Positions 51,145 to 58,968 of a stretch of DNA of 64,000 bases are shown here, in pieces. The notes below the pieces were generated by a model, which saw only the letters and a list, made by a program, of their open reading frames with translations, ran no database searches and had not been told where the DNA came from. The DNA lies in IMG/VR virus record IMGVR_UViG_3300032293_000933, positions 35,166 through 99,165 of that record. One strand, given 5' to 3'. Numbering within the stretch: the stretch's first letter is position 1; every line of letters starts with the position of its first letter. The position numbers were made by a program, and so were the translations under genes. The DNA comes from a virus.

Positions 51145-51294
51145 ATGGCAATCCGTACATTTTCTGACACAAATTCAAATGACTGGAGTTGGGAAGAGAC
51201 ACCAGAGACTATTGAAGCATTAAAGCAACTTCATAATACAGTAAAACAAGTAAATGAAAATAAAACTCTAAAACCAAAACCTGTGAAAAAATGA
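51145..51294 (+). CDS. 49-residue small protein
   Basis: MAIRTFSDTNSNDWSWEETP opens a short, hydrophilic protein with a helical middle and a basic end (KTLKPKPVKK). A GAGG lies about eight bases upstream. Its stop overlaps the next start (ATGA). Unrecognised. Confidence 0.55.
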   Translation: MAIRTFSDTNSNDWSWEETPETIEALKQLHNTVKQVNENKTLKPKPVKK

Positions 51295-51503
51295 CAGAAG
51301 ATAAAAAGTTAATTGACGGATGTTTTTACGTAGATCAAAAAAAGTATGGACTTTGGTATTCCACAGACGAAGAAGGTAATGGACTTATCACCTCTCTCAC
51401 TGAGCAGTCGTGTATCCAAGCAACCCGTTTTTATCTTAAAGGACGGCAGGAAGGTTGGACTGAGACCCGAACTTATGAAGGTGAAGTAGGTGGAAAACTC
51501 TAA
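51291..51503 (+). CDS. 70-residue conserved protein
   Basis: MTEDKKLIDGCFYVDQKKYG, then LWYSTDEEGNGLITS and SCIQATRFYLKGRQEGW. It is compact with mixed alpha and beta prediction and resembles a short cyanophage protein I recall. No function. Overlaps both neighbours. Confidence 0.6.
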   Translation: MTEDKKLIDGCFYVDQKKYGLWYSTDEEGNGLITSLTEQSCIQATRFYLKGRQEGWTETRTYEGEVGGKL

Positions 51504-51657
51504 AGAATATCCATATCATGTGTTAGATCCAACAACACCTTGGTATGAGTGGTTATGTTATTGTGAAATTTGTCACCAATTAAATGTTATTGGACAACCA
51601 TCTTTAGGTAGATTTGCTGCATATCGACGTTATTTAAAATCGGTAGGTGTATTGTGA
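51490..51657 (+). CDS. 55-residue protein with CxC-x2-C motif
   Basis: A GTG-started frame overlapping the previous gene by 14 bases. WLCYCEICHQLNVIGQP could bind a metal ion. It ends in TGTGA with the next GTG start. No family recognised. Confidence 0.45.
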   Translation: MENSKEYPYHVLDPTTPWYEWLCYCEICHQLNVIGQPSLGRFAAYRRYLKSVGVL

Positions 51658-51962
51658 ACATTAAAAACTTTATTAACTGGTTCTTTGTATCCGACAAAGA
51701 AAAGAAAGTAATCGTAGATTGTGATGATGGTTTTATTGGAAGTAAATTTACTTTACTTGATTTAATTCAATCTTTAGAGACACGGGTGGAATACCTTGAA
51801 CAAAAATATAAAGGAGCACTTGAGGATATTAAGAGGTTAGAAATAGAAAATATAGAGACTACAAACTCATTGTATGAAATGGAGAATCGTCTTCAAGCAC
51901 AAATTGATGCTCACTGTCCACCAATATATAATATGAAGCAATATACATTAGGAGATAAGTAA
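51654..51962 (+). CDS. coiled-coil protein, unknown
   Basis: A GTG-started 102-residue protein. The N-terminus is aromatic (NIKNFINWFFVSDKEKK); residues 40-90 form a coiled coil (LETRVEYLEQKYKGALEDIK). It overlaps both neighbours. Function unknown. Confidence 0.55.
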   Translation: MNIKNFINWFFVSDKEKKVIVDCDDGFIGSKFTLLDLIQSLETRVEYLEQKYKGALEDIKRLEIENIETTNSLYEMENRLQAQIDAHCPPIYNMKQYTLGDK

Positions 51963-52135
51963 TGTACGAATTGGATGATTTTGAAAAAGCGTTAGCACAT
52001 TTTGGAACAAGAGTTGATATTATTTGTGCTCTTGAAATGGGTGATAAAATTGACGCTCAAACAGCATATAAAGAAATTAAAACAGAATTGAAAGAACTTA
52101 AAAAAGCAAAGAAGCAATATCTTAAAGATCAGTGA
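51962..52135 (+). CDS. 57-residue conserved cyanophage protein
   Basis: MYELDDFEKALAHFGTRVDI followed by AQTAYKEIKTELKELKKAKK. I recall close relatives in many cyanomyoviruses, without a function. It is helical, with a lysine-rich end. It overlaps the second SGNH gene by four bases. Confidence 0.65.
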   Translation: MYELDDFEKALAHFGTRVDIICALEMGDKIDAQTAYKEIKTELKELKKAKKQYLKDQ

Positions 52136-52917
52136 AGGTCAATCCAAATATAATACGTTCAATCAATAATCAAGAGTTTATTCCAGTACCAAATTCAACA
52201 GTTCAAAATTTTGAACAATCCATAAAAAATAGTGATAAATTTGATATATGTGGTAGTTGGGATTTTTTTGGGTCCGATGATTATGATAAGTATCAGTTAA
52301 ATTTAAAAATTCAATCTCCCGACTGGTACTATCGAAAAAATAAAGTAAAATATACTTTAAATTCTCATGGATATAGAACTAAAGAGTTTAATGATATCAA
52401 TTGGTCAAATTCAATAGTTATTTTTGGTTGTTCGTATATTTTTGGAACTGGTATAGATGATTCTCATACAATACCTGCATTTTTGGAAGAACTTTATGAA
52501 ATACCTGTAATTAATTTGGGAATGGGAGGTTCATCAATACAGTTTGCTTTACATAATTCATTAATGCTTTATAAAAAATATGGAACTCCAAAATGTGTGA
52601 TTTATGGTATGCCAGGTATTACAAGATATTTGATGTATCAAAGAAATCGCGTAGAGTTAAAACTTGATTGTGAAAATAATAGTAAATTTGTAGATCATTT
52701 GGTTCCATTTAATCTTATAAATGTTGAGTTAATTAGGAATTTGTGGGAAGGAAAGACTCAATATTATGAATTCTCTTTTTTTCCAACAACATCAAAATTA
52801 TTAGGTTGTGATTTGCATAAACCAATACCAGATGATTATGCTAGAGATATGAGTCATCCTGGCATAAAATCTAATAAATTAACCGCACAAAACATTTACA
52901 AATTTTTGAAGTTATGA
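52132..52917 (+). CDS. SGNH/GDSL-like protein, copy 2
   Basis: A GTG-started 261-residue paralogue of the 50320 protein. SPDWYYRKNKVKYTLNSHGY, IVIFGCSYIFGTGIDDSHT, VINLGMGGSS and DYARDMSHPGIKSNKLTA align with copy 1; DMSHPG gives a D-x2-H pair typical of the SGNH active-site end. GCS instead of GDS occurs in both copies, so it is a stable feature of this subfamily. Confidence 0.65.
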   Translation: MKVNPNIIRSINNQEFIPVPNSTVQNFEQSIKNSDKFDICGSWDFFGSDDYDKYQLNLKIQSPDWYYRKNKVKYTLNSHGYRTKEFNDINWSNSIVIFGCSYIFGTGIDDSHTIPAFLEELYEIPVINLGMGGSSIQFALHNSLMLYKKYGTPKCVIYGMPGITRYLMYQRNRVELKLDCENNSKFVDHLVPFNLINVELIRNLWEGKTQYYEFSFFPTTSKLLGCDLHKPIPDDYARDMSHPGIKSNKLTAQNIYKFLKL

Positions 52918-53027
52918 TTAAATATATTAGAAAGATATACAATTTATTTGTAGAATATCTTGAAAATCAAAAAAGCAAAAAATTAGCTAAACAACTTAGC
53001 AAAGAAGATCCTTTCATTTACAAGTAA
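52914..53027 (+). CDS. 37-residue basic peptide
   Basis: MIKYIRKIYNLFVEYLENQK, helical and amphipathic, starting in an ATGA overlap with the SGNH gene. No relatives known to me; whether it is made is unsure. Confidence 0.4.
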   Translation: MIKYIRKIYNLFVEYLENQKSKKLAKQLSKEDPFIYK

Positions 53028-53029
53028 TC

Positions 53030-53371
53030 ATGGCAAAAATTTATGAATCTCCTGATAAAGGAGAGACTATTAGAGAAAGAGAATTTCTTGGTTGGCAAGA
53101 AGTTAAAGAATCTGATTTTAATAAAGTTATGGCAAAAGATCCTAAAAAGACTTGGGTTTTGGAAGTTGAAAAAGTACATGAAGAATACTTTATTAGTCTC
53201 CCTGATGATTTGCTTGATGCTGCTAATTTAAAAGCAGGAGATAATATTGAGTGGGTTGATAATGGCGATGGTTCTTTTATTATGAAGAAACTTCCTTCTA
53301 TGACTTATGATGAAATGGTTGCAGAAGGTTGGACTATGACTGTGGATGGATTTTGGATAAAGGATAAATAA
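53030..53371 (+). CDS. AbrB/SpoVT-like fold protein
   Basis: A 113-residue protein. The middle, EEYFISLPDDLLDAANLKAG and DNIEWVDNGDGSFIMKK, fits the swapped-hairpin SpoVT-AbrB/MazE pattern of small DNA-binding proteins. The C-terminus (MVAEGWTMTVDGFWIK) is a second aromatic hairpin. It may be a transcription regulator; a conserved cyanophage protein without proven function. Confidence 0.6.
   Translation: MAKIYESPDKGETIREREFLGWQEVKESDFNKVMAKDPKKTWVLEVEKVHEEYFISLPDDLLDAANLKAGDNIEWVDNGDGSFIMKKLPSMTYDEMVAEGWTMTVDGFWIKDK
53363..53370 (+). promoter_or_regulatory. T4-type late promoter box before the fiber tips
   Basis: GATAAATA overlaps the stop of the previous gene and lies 27 bases before the ATG at 53398. 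Confidence 0.6.
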
Positions 53372-53397
53372 GTAAATAAAAGAAATATTATTGTAAG

Positions 53398-53961
53398 ATG
53401 GCAGCAACATTAACCGCTACTGGTTTAACTTTTGATGATGGAACTTCATTAAATTCAAAGTATGGAGTTTTGGCACAAGGAACAGTATCGGTATTCTTCC
53501 AAGCGGCAGCACCTACTGGATGGACAAAATCTACTACTCATAATGATAAAGCACTAAGAGTCGTGTCTGGAACTGGTGGTGACTTTGGATTTGGTGGAGT
53601 ATCTGGTGCTGGTGGACTGTCTTTTAGTACAGTATTTCCAAGTAGCACTTCTCCAGTGAGTGTTAGTTTTAGTGCAAATGTTCCTGTTACGGGCACTGTT
53701 GGAAATACAACACTAACAACTTCACAAATACCAAATCATACTCACAATTCTTTAACTGGTGGAAGTGGAAGTGCTTCAAGTGGAGGATCTAATTTCTTGG
53801 TAAGTGGTTCAAATAATACTGGAGGTGTTGTGTCTCCTGGAGGCACTGGTGGATCACATAATCACCCGTTTAGTGGTAATATAAATTTTACTGCAACTGG
53901 TAGTGGTTCTGTTGATTTAAGACTACAATATATTGACGTTATTCTCTGCTCTTTTGATTGA
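53398..53961 (+). CDS. fiber-tip / tail-collar-like protein, copy 1
   Basis: A 187-residue protein. TVSVFFQAAAPTGWTKSTTH, ALRVVSGTGG, IPNHTHNSLTGG, GGSHNHPFSG and LQYIDVILC form the T4 gp12-type collar/tip pattern, in which HxH motifs on three chains bind metal ions. The glycine-rich middle would vary with the receptor. Probably a trimeric receptor-binding tip. Confidence 0.75.
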   Translation: MAATLTATGLTFDDGTSLNSKYGVLAQGTVSVFFQAAAPTGWTKSTTHNDKALRVVSGTGGDFGFGGVSGAGGLSFSTVFPSSTSPVSVSFSANVPVTGTVGNTTLTTSQIPNHTHNSLTGGSGSASSGGSNFLVSGSNNTGGVVSPGGTGGSHNHPFSGNINFTATGSGSVDLRLQYIDVILCSFD

Positions 53962-53962
53962 T

Positions 53963-54538
53963 ATGGCAAGACTAACTTCTACTGGAATTTTATTTAACAT
54001 TGCAGATACAGCAAATTCTATTAATAGTTTTTACTGGATATATCCTGCTGGGACTATAAAGGTATTTTATCAAGCAACTGCACCTACAGGATGGACAAGA
54101 CTTTCTACCCAAAATAATAAAGCACTAAGAGTTGTTTCTGGGACTGGTGGTGGATCTGGTGGTGCAGTAAATTTTACAACGGTATTATCCTCAACGATTG
54201 GTAACTTTTCTGTAAATGTTAACAGTACATTTCCAGTTGGATTAGCACCCACTACAGTTCAAAATGTTGGTAATACTACGTTAGCATTATCACAATTACC
54301 AGATCATACTCACGTAGGATTAACAGGAGGACTTGGAGGTTCTGGTGCAACTCCATTTAGTTTTGGTGGTTCTTTTCTTGTTTCTGGAACAAGTGGAACT
54401 GGTGGAATGAATGAAAATTCTGGAGGTGGGTCTCATACTCACCCATTTAGTGGATCTGCATCTATGAATGAAACTAGGGCATATTCGTTAAATTTAGCAG
54501 TTCAATATGTAGATACTATAATTTGCTCATTAAACTAA
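53963..54538 (+). CDS. fiber-tip / tail-collar-like protein, copy 2
   Basis: A 191-residue paralogue of the gene before it: TIKVFYQATAPTGWTRLSTQ, ALRVVSGTGG, LPDHTHVGLTGG, GGGSHTHPFSG and LAVQYVDTIICS. The HxH motifs are kept while the loops differ, which would fit an alternative receptor specificity. The start MARLTSTGILFNI aligns with copy 1. Confidence 0.75.
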   Translation: MARLTSTGILFNIADTANSINSFYWIYPAGTIKVFYQATAPTGWTRLSTQNNKALRVVSGTGGGSGGAVNFTTVLSSTIGNFSVNVNSTFPVGLAPTTVQNVGNTTLALSQLPDHTHVGLTGGLGGSGATPFSFGGSFLVSGTSGTGGMNENSGGGSHTHPFSGSASMNETRAYSLNLAVQYVDTIICSLN

Positions 54539-54550
54539 ATATGTTATAAT
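54523..54550 (+). promoter_or_regulatory. possible sigma70-type promoter
   Basis: A perfect TATAAT (54545-54550) with TTGCTC (54523-54528) 16 bases before it. It lies 23 bases ahead of the ATG at 54574. The -35 is weak. Confidence 0.45.
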
Positions 54551-54573
54551 ACAATTACTATTTTGACTTAATT

Positions 54574-54906
54574 ATGGCTCAAATTAAACCTGGAAACTTT
54601 TGCCCCCTAATTCAATCAGATTGTAAGGGACTTGAATGTTCTTGGTATACTCAAATAAGAGGTTCTAATCCAAATACAGGTGAACCTGTGGATGAATGGG
54701 CATGTGCAATTAATTGGTTGCCAATGTTGATGATTGAAAATTCTCAACAACAACGCTCAACTGGTGCAGCAGTTGAATCGTTTAGGAATGAAATGGTTAA
54801 AGCAAATGAAAGTAATATTAATGTTTTGTCTGCTGCTGCTCAAATGCTACAACATGCAAGAGAGAGTAAAGTTCTAACTGCTAACGTACAAGAGGTAACA
54901 GAATAA
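54574..54906 (+). CDS. Cys-rich conserved phage protein
   Basis: A 110-residue protein. The N-terminal half has four cysteines in FCPLIQSDCKGLECSW and EWACAINW, arranged like a metal or Fe-S site (C-x6-C-x4-C...C). The C-terminal half is a helix (SFRNEMVKANESNINVLSAA). Similar proteins occur in many marine phages, without a known function. Confidence 0.65.
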   Translation: MAQIKPGNFCPLIQSDCKGLECSWYTQIRGSNPNTGEPVDEWACAINWLPMLMIENSQQQRSTGAAVESFRNEMVKANESNINVLSAAAQMLQHARESKVLTANVQEVTE

Positions 54907-55706
54907 TGAAAAAATTTACATTAATTGAACAGGATCGATACATTGGTATTGATGATGTTGGTATCTTCTTTGATGGAGATAAATGGCCTTTTGTCGATAT
55001 AGAACATCTTTGGGCGATTCAATGGAGGGATGATGGCACAGAGGATGGTAATGGGTGGATTGAATATGACTCGCCCGTTCCTAATACTCCATGCACTCGT
55101 AAAGACCTCAAACAGTATGTTGAGCATTTTGATGCTGAGTATGAGCGTCAAATGATTATAAAGAGAGAAAGAGAGGAAGAAGAAGGTAAAAAAGTTCTTT
55201 CTTGGCAAGATGCTATGAAAGAATTGGAAGAGCAAATGGAGGAAATGCAAAAGAGGCATGAAGAAAACATTGAGTCTATGAAGGAAGACCATGATTATCA
55301 AATACAAAAAGTTCATGAACGTGTAGCAGAAGCACACGAGAATCTCTTTTACTCTTCAAATACCCTTCAAGATAACATTGAGGAGAGTAAGACTGCATTT
55401 CAGTCCGAGCGTGGATATGATAATATCACGATTTTTGATGGTAGTGTAGATCCATCTCTGTTTGATGATTCTGTAGATGAATCATTCTTTGATGATAAAG
55501 GAACGGAATCTTTGCTTGGTACTTACGATATTCAAACAAAACCAGATGATACAATTAAAGACTTTTCAAATATTGACTTAAGTGTACTGGATAGTGAATT
55601 TAATCTTGAGTTATTATTTGAAGAAGATCCAACCGAGCAAGTTGTAAATGAAATTGAAGAACTGATTGAAGAAGTTGAAAATGAGGAGGATTCCACTACT
55701 AAATGA
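54906..55706 (+). CDS. acidic coiled-coil protein
   Basis: A 266-residue protein. The N-terminus (about 1-70) is a compact domain (DVGIFFDGDKWPFVDIEHLW, RDDGTEDGNGWIEY). Residues 85-150 form a long coiled coil (MKELEEQMEEMQKRHEENIE). The end is acidic, with repeats of SxxDDSVDESFFDDK type. Possibly a virion or scaffold protein. It overlaps neighbours on both sides. Confidence 0.65.
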   Translation: MKKFTLIEQDRYIGIDDVGIFFDGDKWPFVDIEHLWAIQWRDDGTEDGNGWIEYDSPVPNTPCTRKDLKQYVEHFDAEYERQMIIKREREEEEGKKVLSWQDAMKELEEQMEEMQKRHEENIESMKEDHDYQIQKVHERVAEAHENLFYSSNTLQDNIEESKTAFQSERGYDNITIFDGSVDPSLFDDSVDESFFDDKGTESLLGTYDIQTKPDDTIKDFSNIDLSVLDSEFNLELLFEEDPTEQVVNEIEELIEEVENEEDSTTK

Positions 55707-56857
55707 TCTCTAAATTATTTGAAGACAACTATCTGGTTGTTCCTAATTTTATATCATCGGAAAAAGCAAAACAATTAGCAGAAGAATTTAAAGAATATGC
55801 AGATACTTATGATTTGAAAGATGATTCTCAAGTATCTGGGTGTAAAAGTAAATATGATTATATTTCTTTTGTAGAGTTATTGTGTGAAAAAACAACCACA
55901 GTGTCTCAGTTAATTGGAGAGACTGTGGTTCCCACGTATTCTTATGCTAGAATTTATCAGCATGGTAATGAATTAAAACCTCATGTTGACAAGTCTCATT
56001 GTGAGATATCTTTAACTGTTAATTTGGATTGTGATGAACCGTGGGCAATATGGATTGAGACTCCTAAAAAGGTTAAAAAGGAAGTTATCTTGAATCCTGG
56101 AGATGCAATGTTGTATCTGGGAATAGAAGGTCCTCATTGGAGAGAACCATTTAAGGGAACTTATTGTAATCAAGTATTTTTGCATTATGTGAGAAGTCGT
56201 GGTCCTTATTTTTCTAGTTATTTTGATAAAGACCATAGAATAACCGAAGATGCGATTAAACCAATTGAAACTAAACCAGTTGTGACAAAAAGTTTGAATA
56301 GTCTTGCAAGTTATATCAAAATTTATGATGACATTCTTACAAAGGAGGAGTGTGATTATATCATATCAGAATATAAAGATGCAGCAGAGTGGAGAACATC
56401 TGAGATAGGTGTTAATGGCAATCAAAATACTTCTGTTAGGAACTGTGATATTATTAACATATCTCTTGGTCATGTAATTGATTCAAATCAAGATGTGAGG
56501 AAAAGAATAGATGATATTCTTTTTAATAAGTCTGCAGATGCAGCAAAAAAGTATATTGTAGATTTCCCAGATTGTTTTTTACAGTCCGATAGTGGATATG
56601 ACCTTTTAAGATATCAAGAGGGTGGATATTATATTCAACACACTGATAGTTTTAAAACACAACCAAGAACGATTTCAATGTCATTTAATTTAAATGATGA
56701 TTATGTTGGTGGTGAATTTGCATTCTTTGATAGAGAAATGCAAATTAGAACAAGACCAGGGTCTGTAATTGTATTCCCATCAAACTTTATGTACCCTCAT
56801 GAGGTTATGCCTGTCGTCAAAGGAACACGTTATTCAATTGTTACTTGGTTTACTTGA
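55703..56857 (+). CDS. tandem-domain 2OG-Fe(II) oxygenase
   Basis: A 384-residue protein with two prolyl-4-hydroxylase-like units. The first (1-190) has YARIYQHGNELKPHVDKSHC (His94, Asp96), NPGDAMLYLGIEGPHWREPF and QVFLHYVR. The second (200-384) has YQEGGYYIQHTDSF (HTD near 313), GSVIVFPSNFMYPHEVMPV (His) and TRYSIVTWF (Arg). Both keep full iron and 2-oxoglutarate motifs, so both may be active. Fused pairs are less common than single units. Confidence 0.8.
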   Translation: MISKLFEDNYLVVPNFISSEKAKQLAEEFKEYADTYDLKDDSQVSGCKSKYDYISFVELLCEKTTTVSQLIGETVVPTYSYARIYQHGNELKPHVDKSHCEISLTVNLDCDEPWAIWIETPKKVKKEVILNPGDAMLYLGIEGPHWREPFKGTYCNQVFLHYVRSRGPYFSSYFDKDHRITEDAIKPIETKPVVTKSLNSLASYIKIYDDILTKEECDYIISEYKDAAEWRTSEIGVNGNQNTSVRNCDIINISLGHVIDSNQDVRKRIDDILFNKSADAAKKYIVDFPDCFLQSDSGYDLLRYQEGGYYIQHTDSFKTQPRTISMSFNLNDDYVGGEFAFFDREMQIRTRPGSVIVFPSNFMYPHEVMPVVKGTRYSIVTWFT

Positions 56858-56882
56858 CATGGGTTGTACTTGCTGATATATT
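56854..56882 (+). promoter_or_regulatory. sigma70-type promoter
   Basis: TTGACA (56854-56859, overlapping the oxygenase stop), 17 bases, TATATT (56877-56882). It is 23 bases before the ATG at 56906 and drives the small-gene region. Confidence 0.75.
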
Positions 56883-56905
56883 ATCAATAGTTGTTACTTA
56901 ATTCT

Positions 56906-57127
56906 ATGGCACTCTCTCAATCTGTTGAAACAAGTTTGAAGGAAGCAGAATCTTCTCTTCGTAATGCTCTGTCTTATGCTGCTCGTCAGGAACGTCCAGT
57001 GGTTTGTAATGCAATCTCAAAGTTAATTGTAGATATTGACCATATCATGAGTTTTGATGGTCTTCTAGATAAATTGGAGCAGAGAATGGAAGGTGATAAG
57101 GGAACGTGGGGACCCTTTGGTTCGTAA
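56906..57127 (+). CDS. conserved small cyanophage protein
   Basis: A 73-residue protein. MALSQSVETSLKEAESSLRN, ALSYAARQERPVVCNAISKL and GDKGTWGPFGS at the end; I recall this short helical protein in many cyanomyoviruses. It follows a strong promoter. Function unknown. Confidence 0.75.
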   Translation: MALSQSVETSLKEAESSLRNALSYAARQERPVVCNAISKLIVDIDHIMSFDGLLDKLEQRMEGDKGTWGPFGS

Positions 57128-57223
57128 AGATATGTTACAACACTCTAAAGATAATATTAAGAAATAACACTTTATGGTTAAATATTGTTAGAATATGCTG
57201 ACAAATTACGGGAGCACCCCAGC

Positions 57224-57385
57224 ATGACATTTTCTTCTAAGGACAATAAACTCACTGACGCCGAATGGCAGGAGATGATCGCTCTTAGAAATGCAATCAA
57301 TACTAATCCAGCTACAGTTCATCCAGAAAAAATGGAACAATTTACGGAATATCTTGTTCGTAGTATGAGGGAGATGGGGGCATAA
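57224..57385 (+). CDS. conserved small cyanophage protein
   Basis: A 53-residue protein, MTFSSKDNKLTDAEWQEMIA, then NPATVHPEKMEQFTEYLVRS. The ATG at 57224 is chosen because GGGAG ends nine bases before it; a TTG at 57185 would extend it. It matches a short cyanophage protein that I remember. The 96 bases before it hold nothing clear. Confidence 0.7.
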   Translation: MTFSSKDNKLTDAEWQEMIALRNAINTNPATVHPEKMEQFTEYLVRSMREMGA

Positions 57386-57417
57386 GATTATAGATAATAT
57401 ATCTTATCTCAGCTAAA

Positions 57418-57906
57418 ATGGATTCTGATTTACTTGAATTATACAAAAAAGGTATAAAAACAAAAGAAGATATAGATATAGACTACAAAAGCAGACTAGA
57501 AGAAAAGAGTCGTGTTAAAAACATGATTCTTCTTAAAACTGGTCTGCTTTGTCTTAAGTTGACTGAAGATTATTTTAGGGAAACTCGTTATATTTTAAGT
57601 AGAAGAGAGTTAAGTGAGGGTGAAACAATAGAAATTAAATATAAAAGAAGAGAACTTGATAATAACTTAGATATTGGATCTTTTGTAATAGATGATGATA
57701 ATAGAAAGTATTATAGAGTTCTTCAATTAACTGATACTGATACTCCAAAGACACATTGTTTTATTGACATGAATACTGGTATTGTTTACAAACCACGTAA
57801 CTCTACGTCGGCAAATAAAAAACTTGCATGGGATATTGATGAGTGCATTAGAGTAGCAGATTGGAGAGGATATTACCTAAATGAAGATCCAAAAATAGGA
57901 GAATAA
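57418..57906 (+). CDS. 162-residue protein, unknown
   Basis: Starts MDSDLLELYKKGIKTKEDID. The N-terminal helix is followed by a beta-rich part (YYRVLQLTDTDTPKTHCFID, GIVYKPRNSTSANKKLAWDI) and VADWRGYY. No family recognised. It is cotranscribed with the next gene four bases on. Confidence 0.6.
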   Translation: MDSDLLELYKKGIKTKEDIDIDYKSRLEEKSRVKNMILLKTGLLCLKLTEDYFRETRYILSRRELSEGETIEIKYKRRELDNNLDIGSFVIDDDNRKYYRVLQLTDTDTPKTHCFIDMNTGIVYKPRNSTSANKKLAWDIDECIRVADWRGYYLNEDPKIGE

Positions 57907-57910
57907 ATCT

Positions 57911-58312
57911 ATGGGAATGTTTGACACAATTAAAAGCTCTTACGATCTTGGTCCAGGATATCAAAAAGAATTGCAAACAAAAGACCTAGATTCTCTAATG
58001 AATCAATATTGGATTGATCCATTGGGTAGATTATTTTTGATTGACGATTCACATACTGCTGATTTTGTTGAATTAAAAGAAGGTGATGATGGATATAATC
58101 CTGATAGATTATTTTTAAACTTTATTTGGGTTCCAAATGGAATTCATGGTAAAGTTAGACCAGTTTATCACTATGGTGTTGTAGAGGTATATCCTTCTGT
58201 ATGGGATTGCAAATATTCACCCTATCCAAGTTGCAAAATATTTTTTAGGTATGGTATTATAGAAGAAGTAGTTCATAATACGGAACGTTTTGAGAACGTA
58301 AGATATGCATAG
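57911..58312 (+). CDS. conserved phage protein starting MGMFDTI
   Basis: A 133-residue protein. The opening MGMFDTIKSSYDLGPGYQKE and LQTKDLDSLMNQYWIDPLGR match a widespread phage family I recall from many tailed phages, without a function. The C-terminal half is aromatic and beta-rich. It overlaps the next gene by eight bases. Confidence 0.7.
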   Translation: MGMFDTIKSSYDLGPGYQKELQTKDLDSLMNQYWIDPLGRLFLIDDSHTADFVELKEGDDGYNPDRLFLNFIWVPNGIHGKVRPVYHYGVVEVYPSVWDCKYSPYPSCKIFFRYGIIEEVVHNTERFENVRYA

Positions 58313-58691
58313 TACACTAGTAAGAGGAACCGCACCAAAGAAAAACAGAACAACCATGAACTGGTGGGAATATTGGATTGGACATTGTTGGATGACAGGA
58401 TGGCAAAGTATTCGTGGAGCATTCCGAATCTGGGCAGACCTTATGACTTCCAACTATACAGATTATGCTTTGCCAAGAACCGTAGAAGACCCAGAACAAG
58501 AATGTCTTGAATGGTTTTGGACATCTCTTGGTGAAGATGATACATATCCAAAAGAGTTTCTTGAACATCTAATGCAAATGGTAGATGATATTGAGACTGG
58601 AAAAGAAAAACTTATTCCATTAGATGAAGACTTTTTTAATAGATTAAAGGACCTTACTGAAGACGTGGAGTTGGACGATGAACTTAATTAA
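58305..58691 (+). CDS. 128-residue protein, unknown
   Basis: It has a tryptophan-rich stretch (MNWWEYWIGHCWMTGWQSIR) near residues 18-37 that could bury into a membrane or protein surface, and an acidic C-terminal half (EDVELDDELN). Overlaps both neighbours. Not recognised. Confidence 0.6.
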   Translation: MHSTLVRGTAPKKNRTTMNWWEYWIGHCWMTGWQSIRGAFRIWADLMTSNYTDYALPRTVEDPEQECLEWFWTSLGEDDTYPKEFLEHLMQMVDDIETGKEKLIPLDEDFFNRLKDLTEDVELDDELN

Positions 58692-58968
58692 ATTTAATTA
58701 TAGAGAGGATTTTGGACATGATTGGTATGTACAAATTCTAAACACTGGAAGACACTTTCCAAAATTTATTAAAAACTATTCATTGATTCAGTTGTCAATC
58801 AGTTGGAATGATTCTTCTGGATGGCCTTATTTTCAAATTTGTTTTGGTTCTAATGGTTTTTTTAGCATTCTATTTTGGGTGCATAAATTTGGATTTGATC
58901 TTGATATACTATCACGCACTTGGAATTTTGAATGTTTGGAGAAATTGGATGAAGAATTTACCAGATAA
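58678..58968 (+). CDS. 96-residue aromatic-rich protein
   Basis: MNLIKFNYREDFGHDWYVQI, then LIQLSISWNDSSGWPYFQIC and GFFSILFWVHKFGFDLDIL. Many aromatic residues in alternating strands suggest a beta-sandwich. Overlaps both neighbours. Unknown. Confidence 0.55.
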   Translation: MNLIKFNYREDFGHDWYVQILNTGRHFPKFIKNYSLIQLSISWNDSSGWPYFQICFGSNGFFSILFWVHKFGFDLDILSRTWNFECLEKLDEEFTR

